Shown here: positions 1-9,009 of the stretch, piece by piece
How the letters are laid out: each line of letters begins with the position of its first letter
Numbering within the stretch: position 1 is the stretch's first letter
Origin: Symploca sp. SIO2E9
GTDB lineage: Bacteria > Cyanobacteriota > Cyanobacteriia > Cyanobacteriales > Coleofasciculaceae
Length of the DNA: 50,141 nt
Direction: 5' to 3'
Assembly (NCBI GenBank): GCA_010692645.1
Contig: JAAHGS010000037.1
Coordinates: forward strand, 1 to 50,141
The notes under the pieces: generated by a model
Databases searched by the model: none
What the model was told of the DNA's origin: nothing
What the model saw: only the letters and a program-made list of their open reading frames with translations
Position numbers and translations under genes: made by a program

Positions 1-127
1 ATGTCTGTGGACGTATCGATGTCGGGGGCATAGTTTGAAGAAAGTGTCGAGATATGTACGGTTGAAGCAGAAAAACCTAATCGTGAGGCTAGGAATCCCT
101 CGCTTGAGCGCGATGGGAGGATGTCAA
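1..127 (+). repeat. IS200/IS605-type right end / omegaRNA-like scaffold, copy A
   Basis: These 127 bases recur at 33141-33267 with a single difference (G at 49, T at 33189), and identity stops abruptly after ATGTCAA. The 3' part, AGGAATCCC then a GC stem then GGGAGGATGTCAA, has the same layout as the right end beside the intact tnpB near 18625, which ends GGGGAGATGTCAA. I infer a right end, and probably the RNA scaffold that TnpB nucleases use, left without a tnpB. The left side is cut by the window edge, so a tnpB could lie just outside. Confidence 0.6.
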
Positions 128-143
128 CAAAGGATGTACTCAA

Positions 144-172
144 TGTAGTGGCGGGCTTTGTGCGCCACTACA
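144..172 (+). other. Perfect 10-bp hairpin upstream of bvdR
   Basis: TGTAGTGGCG at 144-153 pairs with CGCCACTACA at 163-172 around a 9-base loop. It lies about 60 bases before the bvdR start and just after the repeat that ends at 127. No T-run follows, so it is not an obvious intrinsic terminator. It could be a 5' UTR structure or part of the transposon flank. Confidence 0.4.
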
Positions 173-231
173 GCGCGGGACTCTTCTAACCCCTCAAACT
201 CGCCATTAGTTACAATTTTCTAATACTGCTA

Positions 232-1218
232 GTGACTGAAACTAATACTATTACTGAACCAATTAAAGCTGGTATTGTTGGTACTGGCTATGCAGCTTCT
301 CAACGAGCCGAGACTTTGCAGAAAGACCGGCGATCACACTTAGTTGCCATCAGCTCTCATACACTCACAAGAGCTAAAGCATTTGCTCACACTTATGCAA
401 CCTCATTGATAGAGCCCTGGCAGCAGTTAGTGGAACACCCAGATATCGATGTGGTGTTTATTTGCACGATCAATCGTGATCATGGGGTAATCGCCCGCGC
501 TGCGCTCGAAGCTGGGAAACACGTTGTTACTGAATATCCTCTCTCCCTCAACCCCTCAGAAGCAGAGTCATTGATTGCCCTTGCCCAGGCTAAGGGCAAG
601 CTGCTCCATGTCGAACATATTGAATTACTGGGCGGTTTACATCAAGCCCTCTGGCAATTCTTGCCTGAGATTGGCAAACCTTTTTATGCCCGTTACGTTA
701 CCATGGTGCCTAAACACCCTGCACCTGAGCGCTGGACTTACCACCCAGAATTGTTTGGTTTCCCCTTCAAAGCAGCCCTTCCCCACGTTCACAGATTCAC
801 TAACTTGTTTGGTCAAGTGACTAGTGTTAGCTGCCAGTCTCAGTTTTGGGACAACTCTGAGTACTACAAAGCCTGTCTATGTAATGGGCAAATGCGCTTT
901 CAAAGTGGTCTAATCGCAGAAGTAACTTACGGTAAAGGAGAAACCTTCTGGCAGGCATTACGCCAGTTTGAGGTTCACGCAGAGGAAGGAACGTTGATTT
1001 TTGAAGGTCAGCAAGGTACGATGATCCGGGGAGAGGAAAGGAAACCCATTGAAGTTGCTGGGCGACGCGGCTTGTTTGTCAAAGACACTGAAATGGTATT
1101 AGATTACTTACTCGCAGGAAAACCCTTGTATGTTTCTCCGATAGATAGTTATTACGCTCTCATGGTTGCCGATAATTTGTGCAACTCGGCAGAAACAGGA
1201 AAAGCTATTACTATGTAG
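232..1218 (+). CDS. bvdR: Biliverdin reductase (cyanobacterial BvdR)
   Basis: Gfo/Idh/MocA-fold NAD(P)H-dependent reductase that reduces biliverdin IX-alpha to bilirubin in the cytoplasm. The Rossmann motif GIVGTGYAA lies at about residues 14-22. The run LLHVEHIELLGG, the RWTYH and FGFP segments and a C-terminal LDYL..GKPLYV block agree with what I remember of the Synechocystis enzyme, and the length (328 aa) is the same. The start is GTG; no strong Shine-Dalgarno is visible, and the first residues are the variable tail seen before the Rossmann fold in this family. It stands alone, convergent with the DUF4168 gene. In cyanobacteria this enzyme has been linked to phycobiliprotein metabolism. 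Confidence 0.88.
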   Translation: MTETNTITEPIKAGIVGTGYAASQRAETLQKDRRSHLVAISSHTLTRAKAFAHTYATSLIEPWQQLVEHPDIDVVFICTINRDHGVIARAALEAGKHVVTEYPLSLNPSEAESLIALAQAKGKLLHVEHIELLGGLHQALWQFLPEIGKPFYARYVTMVPKHPAPERWTYHPELFGFPFKAALPHVHRFTNLFGQVTSVSCQSQFWDNSEYYKACLCNGQMRFQSGLIAEVTYGKGETFWQALRQFEVHAEEGTLIFEGQQGTMIRGEERKPIEVAGRRGLFVKDTEMVLDYLLAGKPLYVSPIDSYYALMVADNLCNSAETGKAITM

Positions 1219-1402
1219 CAAAACCGCCTCTTGTGTTTGGTTTCTGTTCAAGAGGGGAAGAAATTCTCAGGTAGGGGAGTTCAAGCTAAGATTCTGAACT
1301 CCTACAACTGCTTAATTGCTTGTCATTTCATAGTATTTAGTTGATTTTTAATGACTCATTGAAGTTGTAAAGAACCATCAATCAAGAACCATCAAGGATA
1401 GG

Positions 1403-1921
1403 CTAACTTTGTAGAAGCAGCTTGACTTTTTCTTGGAGATCTGGATCTTTTTGAACTGCTGTTGAAATCCGACTAAAGCTCTCGATGCCTATGCCTTCAT
1501 TTTCAACAACTTCTTGCATCTTAGACTGAGTAGTTTTCTGTATTTCTGTAATTTGTTCACGAGCTTGTTCAAAAAGTTGTTTTTGTTCCTCTGTTACTTG
1601 TGGTTGAGATTGCTGATCAGGATTTTGCTGCTCTTGGAGAAAGGCTTGGTAATCTTGGGGGTTTAGACCTAGATTTTCCAGAGTTTTAAGCATTTCGACT
1701 TTTGCTTGTTCCTCAATAACTTGTAGCAGTTTGATGGTTTCAACAAATTGCTTGAGTTCTTCTTGGCTGACTTCGGTAACTTCCCCGAGTTCTTGCTCCG
1801 GTTGCTCCTGAGTTGATTGCTCCTGAGTTGGAGCTGGTGCTTCATCCTGGGCACGAGTGGGGAGGCTACTGGCGAATAAGAGGGCGAAGATCGAACTTCC
1901 CACTAGAAGTAATCTGAGCAT
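1403..1921 (-). CDS. Secreted DUF4168 domain protein
   Basis: 172 aa. The N-terminus is a clear signal peptide: MLRLLL, a hydrophobic stretch to about residue 20, then a TRA-QD cleavage site. A Gln/Glu/Pro-rich linker follows at about 26-50, then a helical domain containing EELKQFVE and a C-terminal I.TAVQKDPDLQEKV segment typical of DUF4168. It is probably periplasmic. The family has no established function. A good Shine-Dalgarno, AAGGAGA, sits 9 bases before the ATG. It is a single-gene unit with about 440 bases of upstream non-coding DNA. Confidence 0.8.
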   Translation of the reverse strand: MLRLLLVGSSIFALLFASSLPTRAQDEAPAPTQEQSTQEQPEQELGEVTEVSQEELKQFVETIKLLQVIEEQAKVEMLKTLENLGLNPQDYQAFLQEQQNPDQQSQPQVTEEQKQLFEQAREQITEIQKTTQSKMQEVVENEGIGIESFSRISTAVQKDPDLQEKVKLLLQS

Positions 1922-2363
1922 ATGGCTTTTCTCCTTGAGCTAGTGTCTGCTGAGCGAGAAGATTTGACTTCTGCCATTGGTTGAGGGTCTATAATCAATT
2001 CCCACAACTTCAATTGTGGAAATTCTCTTTAGATAAACTTTAATAGTAAAAAGTAAAAAACCCGCTAAGACTTTAGAATACTTAGAAATGTGAAGATGCC
2101 CTATTCACCATATGACCTAAGCTGTTATGCATTTAAATCATATATTTATTTGATATTAGTTCATGGCTGAAACTCTTGTTCCTTCTGCCTTGGAGCCTTC
2201 TGCCTCCTGTCTTGCTGTTGTGCATTTTTAATGCACAACAGCTTATCACTCGGAAGTTTTCAGGGGTGACATCTCAGCTGAAATGCCACCCCTGAACTCT
2301 GGAGCAGTTTTTAGAGGCATGCTCCTAAAATTTTGTCAAAATTAGTCGCCCCATTGCCAATCT
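1922..2363. other. Non-coding stretch with two strong hairpins
   Basis: No credible gene is visible here. A perfect 12-bp stem (GCTGTTGTGCAT at 2214-2225 and its complement 2231-2242) encloses the loop TTTTA. A second stem of 10 bp (TTCAGGGGTG at 2259-2268, CACCCCTGAA at 2287-2296) has an 18-base loop. The second sits just downstream of the minus-strand gene that ends at 2364 and could act in its termination, although no clean T-run follows. The first may be an isolated palindromic repeat. The rest is AT-rich and unremarkable. Confidence 0.5.
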
Positions 2364-2747
2364 CTACTCGAATTCCATCCAAACCTTAAGTGTTTCAACG
2401 GGAACTTGAGCATGAGGATGATTGAATATAGCCTTCAAGGCTTTAATTCCAGCTGCCTCGAAAGCTGCACGCAGACGAGCTTTAAGAACTTGATTGCTCT
2501 TGATTTCTCGCTCAATTACTTCTGCGGCAATAATCTGTTTTTGAGCTTGAGTTGTAGCTGAGTGTGTCCGCTCAAGTTGTTCGAGCAGTTGATGAATTGT
2601 GATCGCTGCTTCAGCTAAATTGTTTGCTGGTCGGTAGTAGTAATTAGTATCATCTACACCGATGTAAACATCCTCGGAATGTGTCACACTAGTGCCGGTG
2701 AAGGCAGCAGTGTGAAGGTTACTTTTAAGCCTTTCTGAGGTATACAT
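2364..2747 (-). CDS. Small cyanobacterial protein of unknown function
   Basis: 127 aa, ATG start. The C-terminal half (LEQLERTHSATTQ, AAEVIEREIKSNQVLK, AAGIKALKAIFNHPHAQVP, VWMEF) resembles a short helical module that I recall at the C-terminus of cyanobacterial pentapeptide-repeat and related proteins. The N-terminal 45 residues, with VYIGVDDTNYYYRP, are not recognised. No signal peptide or membrane segment is visible. It is separated by about 200 bases from the malic enzyme gene on either reading, so co-transcription is uncertain. Function unknown. Confidence 0.65.
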   Translation of the reverse strand: MYTSERLKSNLHTAAFTGTSVTHSEDVYIGVDDTNYYYRPANNLAEAAITIHQLLEQLERTHSATTQAQKQIIAAEVIEREIKSNQVLKARLRAAFEAAGIKALKAIFNHPHAQVPVETLKVWMEFE

Positions 2748-2945
2748 GGTAGTTTGAGCGATGTCCGTCTAAAGGTATGCTTCAAAGGCTTGTTAGCCTC
2801 TTCCGGATTACGTTGACCCAGATGGCTGCAATTGCATTCTCATTAAAGAAGTTTAACAGTTTCGAGCCATTGTTTGCTGTATTAGGTTTTGATCCTCTAT
2901 CGTATAGATGCAAAACTTGGCATCCCTCCTCCCCCTCTTAGCTTA

Positions 2946-4337
2946 TTATCGGCAAGCTACCCCATCTTGCCGTGCTGCGCGTTGTACAGCACCAGCAACC
3001 GCCGTGACAACTCGCTCGTCAAAGACTGAAGGGATAATATACTCTGGGTCTAAGTCTGTGGCTTTAATTAGGGAGGCAATTGCACTAGCAGCTTCCAGAT
3101 ACATATTGGCAGTAATCGCTGATGCCCGACAGTCTAATGCTCCTCGAAAGACACCGGGAAAAGCAAGGACATTATTAATCTGATTTGGGTAATCACTGCG
3201 CCCTGTTGCCATCACTGCCACGTCATCTGCTACCAACTCTGGCTGAATTTCAGGGATCGGATTTGCCATAGCCATAACTATTGGGTCTGTTGCCATCGAT
3301 CGCACCATTTCCAGGGTAACTACACCAGGCACACTGACGCCGAGAAATATATCAGCACCCGATAGGGCATCGGCAAGGCAACCAGCAGTGACAACAGCAA
3401 ATTCTCGTTTTTGCCCAGTTAAGTTAGGGCGGTCTTTGCTGATAATGCCTTTAGAGTCGCACATCACAATTTTACCAGCACCGGCTTTGCGCAGTAGACG
3501 GGCGATCGCTACCCCTGCTGCTCCCGCCCCATTAATCACAATTCGGACATCTTCTAGGGACTTCTTGACCAGTTTCAGGGCATTAATCAAAGCTGCCAGA
3601 GAGACAATTGCCGTGCCGTGTTGGTCATCGTGAAAGACTGGAATATCGATCTCTTGTCTGAGTCGGTTTTCGATTTCAAAGCACCGGGGAGCACTGATAT
3701 CTTCGAGGTTGACGCCGCCGAAGACAGGAGAGATATTTTTGACTGTTTCGATAATACTTTCTGTGTCTTGGTTAGCTAGACAGATGGGGAAGGCATCAAT
3801 ACCAGCAAATTCTTTAAACAGCATTGCTTTTCCTTCCATGACTGGCAATGCTGCCTGTGCACCCAAGTTTCCTAAACCGAGGATGGCACTACCATCAGTG
3901 ACAATGGCAACAGTGTTGTTTTTAATAGTGAGGGAGTACACTTGTTCTGGATCAGAAGCAATTGCATTGCAAATGCGACCAACACCAGGGGTGTATGCCA
4001 TTGCCAAGTCTTCTTGATTTGTCAGTTGTAGCTTACTGTGGATGCTGATTTTGCCGCCGCGATGCAGGTTGAAAGTGCGGTCATAGACATTGATAATTTT
4101 GATATTCTCGAGTTCCTTAACCGCTTGCACGATGCTTTCAGCATGTTCGGTGCTGGCGGCATCGACAGTAACCTCACGACTAGAAATCTTCCGAGTTTGC
4201 TCAATGAGCTTGATCTCTCCCAGATTGCCGCCAGCCTTGGCGATTGCCTGAGTAACGCTTGCCAACATGCCCGCCGTGTTGGGTAATTGTAAGCGAATCG
4301 TTAAACTGAAGCTAGGGTTTGGTGTCAGGTCTACCAT
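2946..4337 (-). CDS. Malic enzyme (malate dehydrogenase, decarboxylating) with N-terminal ACT domain
   Basis: 463 aa. Oxidative decarboxylation of malate to pyruvate with NAD(P) as cofactor. Residues 1 to about 85 look like an ACT regulatory domain (LPNTAGMLASVTQAIAKAGG). The catalytic part carries YTPGVGRIC, the nucleotide/metal region FHDDQHGTAIVS, and the Rossmann motif INGAGAAGVAIARLL. The order is that of the short bacterial malic enzymes. The ACT domain suggests amino-acid or other small-molecule control. The cofactor cannot be settled by eye. It diverges from the SRPBCC gene, with 115 bases between the starts to hold both promoters. Confidence 0.88.
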   Translation of the reverse strand: MVDLTPNPSFSLTIRLQLPNTAGMLASVTQAIAKAGGNLGEIKLIEQTRKISSREVTVDAASTEHAESIVQAVKELENIKIINVYDRTFNLHRGGKISIHSKLQLTNQEDLAMAYTPGVGRICNAIASDPEQVYSLTIKNNTVAIVTDGSAILGLGNLGAQAALPVMEGKAMLFKEFAGIDAFPICLANQDTESIIETVKNISPVFGGVNLEDISAPRCFEIENRLRQEIDIPVFHDDQHGTAIVSLAALINALKLVKKSLEDVRIVINGAGAAGVAIARLLRKAGAGKIVMCDSKGIISKDRPNLTGQKREFAVVTAGCLADALSGADIFLGVSVPGVVTLEMVRSMATDPIVMAMANPIPEIQPELVADDVAVMATGRSDYPNQINNVLAFPGVFRGALDCRASAITANMYLEAASAIASLIKATDLDPEYIIPSVFDERVVTAVAGAVQRAARQDGVACR

Positions 4338-4452
4338 GCTGTTTTAAATTTTTAAAAGCTCGAAGCTAAGCTCAAAATAACCTTAGCCTATAGTAGTGTG
4401 CCAACTAGCAATTGTACTTAGTTACACTTTTAGCCTTAAAGCACCATACTTT

Positions 4453-4887
4453 ATGACTAGTCTTTATACTGCAATTGAGATTAATGCCCCCAAACAGAAA
4501 GTGTGGGAGGTTTTGTTGCGCAAAGAACAGTGGAAGTACTGGAACACTTTTCTGTTTGATTGTGACTCAAAAGTTCCTTTTCAACAGGGGCAAGAGGTTT
4601 TCCTCTCCCTGAGACGACTTCCTAATGAGGAGGAGACAGAGTTTGAACCTTTGGTAACCAGAGTTCAGCCGTCAGCTTGCCTCAGTTGGATTTCTTCAAT
4701 TCCTGGTTTTCGTAATGAGTCTGTCTTTGAGCTACAAGAGATTGGTGTTGGTCGTACTAAATACCTCCACAAGAACTATTATTCTGGAATCCTCAGCCAC
4801 GTTTTTCTGCCCTTTATTAGAGAGGATGAGCGTCGGGGCATTCAACGCATGGCGCGGGAATTGAAGCGCTATCTTGAAAGTTGGTGA
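4453..4887 (+). CDS. SRPBCC-fold (START/Bet v1-like) protein
   Basis: 144 aa from the ATG at 4453. An in-frame GTG at 4396 would add 19 residues that look non-conserved, while the family normally begins right at this ATG (TSLYTAIEINAPKQKVWEVL). The motif INAPKQKVWEVL opens the hydrophobic-cavity fold, and LSWISSIPGF and the terminal helix (RRGIQRMARELKRYLES) fit the polyketide-cyclase/SRPBCC superfamily. It probably binds a hydrophobic ligand; the ligand is unknown. It ends about 130 bases before the DnaA-box cluster. Confidence 0.75.
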   Translation: MTSLYTAIEINAPKQKVWEVLLRKEQWKYWNTFLFDCDSKVPFQQGQEVFLSLRRLPNEEETEFEPLVTRVQPSACLSWISSIPGFRNESVFELQEIGVGRTKYLHKNYYSGILSHVFLPFIREDERRGIQRMARELKRYLESW

Positions 4888-5015
4888 GTTGTAGTTGCTC
4901 TGAACCCATGAATTTTATGGATTTCAGGAGTCGAAGGCGAAAACTCCCATGCTAGCTCCTTGCAGCAGTCGCCTTTGGCGCTGGCGCTTCCCCACCAATC
5001 GTACTCAGCAATAGC

Positions 5016-5116
5016 TGTGGAAAATGTGGAAAAACTACCAGAATCAACGGAAAACCAAGGTTTCCAAGTTTAATACCTGTGGAAAAGCTGTGGAAAACTA
5101 CGTAAAGTTTTCCACA
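5016..5116. other. DnaA-box cluster, probable chromosomal replication origin (oriC)
   Basis: Five exact copies of the cyanobacterial DnaA box TTTTCCACA or its complement TGTGGAAAA: 5016-5024, 5025-5033 (directly abutting), 5078-5086, 5089-5097, and one in the opposite orientation at 5108-5116. The cluster sits between the end of dnaA (5173) and the SRPBCC gene in non-coding DNA. The orientation change and the tight spacing are what an initiation region shows. An AT-rich unwinding element is not obvious; the stretch around 5060-5075 is a weak candidate. It may also bind DnaA for control of dnaA itself. Confidence 0.75.
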
Positions 5117-5172
5117 AGGTATTTATACTCAGTGACAACTAGCACTGAATCCATCCTCTCCCTCTGACAAGC

Positions 5173-6555
5173 TCAACCTTGATTTTGGGTTTTGCTAGCA
5201 AGGTTAATGCGATCGCTTAATTGGCGCAGGGTCTGAGCCAACTTCCCGTCGCTTTCTCGTAGCTGAGTTATCTTATCACAGCTATACATCACCGTGGTAT
5301 GGTCTTTGCCACCAAATTCTTCACCGATTCTCGGTAAGCTCAAATCCGTATGCTGCCGCATCAAATACATGGCGATTTGCCGCGAAAAACTGATTTCGCG
5401 ACGTCGGGAGTTACCTTTTAAGTCTTTGACTGAAACATTGCAAGCATCTGCCACAGTCATCAAAACCACTTCGGGGGCAGCCTTGAATTTCTGTACAGGT
5501 GGGTTGAGTATCGGGGCAATATTTTCCACTGTCATCGGCAAACCGGAAATGGAAATGTAAGCTACAGCCCTAGTTAATGCCCCCTCTAGTTCCCGAATAT
5601 TGGAAGTGTATTTTGTGGCAATGTACTCAATTACATCTCTCGGCAGACGTATATTTTTTTCTTCTGCCTTTTTTTGTAAAATTGCCATGCGCGTTTCTAG
5701 ATCTGGTGACTGCACATCAGCAATCAAACCCATAGAAAAGCGGGAACAAAGACGTTCCTGTAAGCTATTAATCTGATTAGGAGGGCGGTCTGAAGCTAGA
5801 ACTACTTGTTTGCCAGCTTCATGCAAAGTATTAAAAGTATGGAAAAATTCTTCCTGAGTATATTCTTTGCCTTCAATAAACTGAATATCGTCCACCAATA
5901 GCACTTCTGCGGCTCGGTAACGCTCTCGGAAACTCTGCATACTGTCTTTGCGAATCGCTGCAATCAGATCATTGGTAAACTGTTCTGTGGAAACATAAAA
6001 GATCTTTACCTCAGGATGCAGACTAAGACGGTAATGGGCAATTGCCTGCATCAAGTGAGTTTTGCCTAAGCCAACACCGCCACATAAAAACAGAGGATTA
6101 AACTCTCGTCCTGGAGATTCAGCTACTGCTAAAGCAGCAGCATGGGCCATGCGGTTATTAGAGCCGACAACGAAGCTGGAGAAAACGTACTTCAGATTTA
6201 ACTCTGTAGCTCCAGGGGGATGATTAGATTTGTGATGTGTGCTAGTGCTAGTTATGGGTAATGACCAACAATTGTCTGTTTTATCAATGGTAGAGTTATT
6301 CTCTCCCGTGGCAGTAGTTAAGTAAATTTCTACCGGCTGCCCCAAAATATCTTGTACAACATCACCAATTGTTTTGAGATAGTACTTCTGCAACCAATTT
6401 CTGGCAAAGGGATTGGGAGTGCGAATAACTAAGCAGTTATTGTCAAGCTGCTCAGCGCTGGTTGTCTTGAGCCAAGTTTCAAAAGTTGGTTGGCTAAGTT
6501 TGAGCTCTAGACGTTCCAATACCTGGCTCCAGAGGTGTTCTGGGGAAGTTTCCAC
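5173..6555 (-). CDS. dnaA: Chromosomal replication initiator protein DnaA
   Basis: 460 aa, full length. Domain I (about 1-80) starts LWSQVLERLELKLSQPTFETWL, followed by a short variable linker (about 81-115). The AAA+ domain has Walker A GGVGLGKT at 159-166 and Walker B VDDIQ at 221-225. The C-terminal helix-turn-helix carries the signature GGKDHTTVMYSCDKI. The start is GTG, preceded by GGAGGAAA at suitable spacing. It binds the DnaA boxes just downstream and opens the origin. No dnaN or other replication gene is adjacent within the window, which is common in cyanobacteria. Confidence 0.97.
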   Translation of the reverse strand: METSPEHLWSQVLERLELKLSQPTFETWLKTTSAEQLDNNCLVIRTPNPFARNWLQKYYLKTIGDVVQDILGQPVEIYLTTATGENNSTIDKTDNCWSLPITSTSTHHKSNHPPGATELNLKYVFSSFVVGSNNRMAHAAALAVAESPGREFNPLFLCGGVGLGKTHLMQAIAHYRLSLHPEVKIFYVSTEQFTNDLIAAIRKDSMQSFRERYRAAEVLLVDDIQFIEGKEYTQEEFFHTFNTLHEAGKQVVLASDRPPNQINSLQERLCSRFSMGLIADVQSPDLETRMAILQKKAEEKNIRLPRDVIEYIATKYTSNIRELEGALTRAVAYISISGLPMTVENIAPILNPPVQKFKAAPEVVLMTVADACNVSVKDLKGNSRRREISFSRQIAMYLMRQHTDLSLPRIGEEFGGKDHTTVMYSCDKITQLRESDGKLAQTLRQLSDRINLASKTQNQG

Positions 6556-7000
6556 GGGCTTTCCTCCACCGTAGTTGCGACCTTGTCTCCTTGATGGATA
6601 GATTGTATAGAGAGAAATAGTTACTGTGCAGTTTAACCAATTAAGTTTAAGTAGGTGTTAGCGATTCCTCCCCATCACAGTCTATGATCTAAGCAGTTAT
6701 AGCGCTTATTGTTGCGACTAAAGTCACTCAGACGCTCCTCTTCATCTCACCGTTAAATGCTACGCATTATAACGGGAGACTTCTTGCCAGAACTAGTTAA
6801 ATTATACTTCAAAGCTGAAGGGACTTGCCTGAGTGTAATCAAGCAAGCCCCTTGTAAAGAAGCTGTCACAGATTTGGTTTACAGAAAAACGAGCAAAGCC
6901 CACGTCTTTTAAGGGTGGGATGAGTTCGGATCACCTGAAGGCTGAGATCACGGCCAAAGCCTTCAGGTTCGCGTGTCCTTGACATTCCTAGGGGTGTAAG
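6556..7000. other. Intergenic stretch between the J-domain gene and dnaA
   Basis: No gene seen. It must contain the dnaA promoter. An 11-bp perfect stem (ACCTGAAGGCT at 6933-6943, AGCCTTCAGGT at 6958-6968) with a 14-base loop lies just downstream of the J-domain gene and could be its terminator, although no T-run follows. An imperfect hairpin lies at about 6753-6778 (CCGTTA...TAACGG). A CCCAC...GTGGG hairpin at 6899-6919 followed by ATGAG vaguely recalls IS200/IS605 right ends, but that is too weak to call. Confidence 0.45.
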
Positions 7001-7408
7001 TCAATCTAACCACGCATCAAAATTATTAGTTTTGACAACAGAGCGCCGTACAACATTTTTATAGTTGTTTCTGCTTTTTCCTGAGGCAGTCCGAGTCGCT
7101 GCCGATTGCGAAAACTTCTGAGTCAGAGACTTTTCATTTGAATGTCTAGATGAGTGCCTATAGGTCTGAGATTTGGACTTAGTAAGTAAATCCTGCTGGC
7201 GAGGATTTGAATGGAAAGAACGCAAGCGCTCATGAGCTTCATTGAGTTGCTGAAGCTTATGATGAGCTTTCCTTTGCAGTCGTGGATGATCAACGAAACG
7301 ATCTGGGTGCCACACCCAGGCCATATCTAAATAGCCCTGATGGACTTCCTCTGGTGAAGCTCCTGGCTCCAGCTCCAGAACTCTGTAGTATCTTTCTGCT
7401 TCTATCAT
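7001..7408 (-). CDS. J-domain (DnaJ-like) protein
   Basis: About 135 aa. An N-terminal J-domain of roughly 65 residues begins YYRVLELEPGASPEEV and has the invariant HPD triad at about residues 34-36, so it should stimulate an Hsp70 ATPase. The remaining half is Ser/Lys/Arg-rich, low in complexity and probably disordered; there is no G/F region, zinc finger or client domain. I prefer the ATG at 7408, because GAGG sits 9 bases upstream of it but directly abuts the in-frame ATG at 7417. The specific partner is unknown. Confidence 0.8.
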   Translation of the reverse strand: MIEAERYYRVLELEPGASPEEVHQGYLDMAWVWHPDRFVDHPRLQRKAHHKLQQLNEAHERLRSFHSNPRQQDLLTKSKSQTYRHSSRHSNEKSLTQKFSQSAATRTASGKSRNNYKNVVRRSVVKTNNFDAWLD

Positions 7409-7421
7409 CTGCAACATCCTC

Positions 7422-7449
7422 TAACCACAGGGACTTAACCACAGGGACT
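7422..7449. repeat. Two-copy 14-bp tandem repeat in J-domain gene leader
   Basis: TAACCACAGGGACT occurs twice head to tail (7422-7435 and 7436-7449), immediately upstream of the J-domain gene. It may be a slippage duplication or a paired binding site. The remainder of 7450-7756, up to the aminotransferase start, shows no gene and must hold divergent promoters. Confidence 0.5.
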
Positions 7450-7756
7450 TGCTAATTGAGAATATTAATTCAAGTTTCGAGTCAGTGACATTGATAGAAA
7501 GCCAAAAAACACATCATTTTAGGAAAGATATATTTTGTAGTCTTTCTGTTACTTAAGTTAACTTTTTACCATCATTCCATTCGCAGCATAGTTTACATTT
7601 GCAAGGAAAGGCTATAAAAAATCAAGAAAAAGCTAATAAGCCCCATAATGGCAAATTATTCTGAGAGACTAAAATAATTGTCAAGGCGTTGCCTAGCGCC
7701 TGTACAGTGCAATTAAGTAGTGCATCCCCCAGTTCATATTTTCAATTTTAGTAAGC

Positions 7757-8929
7757 ATGAAACTAGCAGCAAGATTTGGTCAAGTTCCAGCTTCCCTAAC
7801 TCTGGCAATTGCAGCCAAGGCAAAGGCGATGAAGGCAGAAGGCTTGGATGTTTGTAGTTTCAGCGCTGGGGAACCTGATTTTGACACACCAGCGCATATC
7901 AGGGCTGCTGCCAAAGCAGCTTTGGATGCAGGTAAAACTAGGTATGGACCAGCGGCTGGGGAACCTAAGTTACGAGAGGCGATAGCTAATAAACTTCGTC
8001 AAGAAAACTCTCTTGCTTATGAAAGGTGCAATGTAATTGTCACTAATGGAGGCAAGCATTCCCTATTCAACATGATGTTAGCCCTCATTGAAACTGGAGA
8101 TGAAGTCATAATCCCTGCTCCTTACTGGCTAAGTTATCCGGAAATGGTGAAGCTTGCCGATGGTAAACCAGTAATTGTTCCTACTGATGCCTCCAGTTGC
8201 TATAAAATTACCCCCGAGCAGCTACGTGCCTCGATTACACCCAAAACTAAGCTATTTATTCTCAATTCTCCCTGTAATCCTACTGGTATTGTCTATACAC
8301 CAGCAGAAATTAAGGCACTGGCTGAGGTAGTCGTAGAGCAAGATATTTTGGTGGTCTCTGACGAAATTTATGAGAAGATTATCTATGATCGAGTTCAACA
8401 CCTCAGTATTGGTGCTCTAGGAACAGAAATATTCGAGCGAACGATTATCAGTGGCGGCTTTGCTAAAGCCTTCTCTATGACTGGCTGGCGTTTGGGTTAC
8501 CTGGCAGGACCTGTAGAGCTAATTGATGCGGTAACTACTATTCAAAGTCACAGTACCTCAAATGTATGTACCTTTGCTCAGTATGGCGCGATCGCAGCTT
8601 TGGAAGGTTCCCTTGATTGTGTAGAAAATATGCGCCAAGCTTTTGCTCAGAGGCGGAAGATAATGTTTGAGCGCATCAATGCTATCGACGGAATTAGTTG
8701 TCCCAAGCCAGATGGGGCTTTCTACCTATTTGTCAATATTAGTAAAACTGGCTTAAAGTCTCTGGAGTTTTGCAAAACCCTGCTGGAATCTCAACAAGTT
8801 GCCGTGGTTCCAGGTATTGCTTTTGGTACCGATGAGTGCATTCGTCTTTCCTATGCCACCGACATGAACTCAATTGAGAAAGGAATGGATCGGTTAGAGA
8901 AGTTTGTTCATTCACTGAATTCTATGTGA
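7757..8929 (+). CDS. aspC: Aspartate aminotransferase family (class I, PLP-dependent)
   Basis: 390 aa. Fold-type I aminotransferase of the I-gamma/Ib group. The cofactor lysine is K237 in [17 protein letters not shown]. Other landmarks are [10 protein letters not shown], the NPTG motif near 174-177, SDEIYEK (D202 and Y205 contact PLP) and the substrate-arginine region IRLSYATDM near the end. It transfers the amino group between aspartate and 2-oxoglutarate; plant and some bacterial members of this clade also transaminate prephenate, so the exact substrate range is open. ATG start with AGTAAG upstream. It is monocistronic. Confidence 0.88.
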   Translation: MKLAARFGQVPASLTLAIAAKAKAMKAEGLDVCSFSAGEPDFDTPAHIRAAAKAALDAGKTRYGPAAGEPKLREAIANKLRQENSLAYERCNVIVTNGGKHSLFNMMLALIETGDEVIIPAPYWLSYPEMVKLADGKPVIVPTDASSCYKITPEQLRASITPKTKLFILNSPCNPTGIVYTPAEIKALAEVVVEQDILVVSDEIYEKIIYDRVQHLSIGALGTEIFERTIISGGFAKAFSMTGWRLGYLAGPVELIDAVTTIQSHSTSNVCTFAQYGAIAALEGSLDCVENMRQAFAQRRKIMFERINAIDGISCPKPDGAFYLFVNISKTGLKSLEFCKTLLESQQVAVVPGIAFGTDECIRLSYATDMNSIEKGMDRLEKFVHSLNSM

Positions 8930-8941
8930 AATTAGATGTTA

Positions 8942-8994
8942 GGTATTAAGTTGAGGGAGATTTTAACTAATACTTAATACCTAGTAAATAGCTA
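8942..8994 (+). repeat. 53-bp dispersed palindromic repeat, copy A
   Basis: Matches 13317-13369 over 53 bases with about 7 differences. Copy A contains the inverted pair GGTATTAAG (8942-8950) and CTTAATACC (8973-8981), so the transcript could fold. Both copies lie just downstream of genes. It is a REP/MITE-like unit. Confidence 0.55.
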
Positions 8995-9009
8995 AGTCTG
9001 TAGGCACAA

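Noticed and set aside
6890-6930. IS200/IS605 right end between dnaA and the J-domain gene
   Set aside because: A CCCAC...GTGGG stem followed by ATGAG is suggestive, but it lacks the TCAA end and has no second match in the window.
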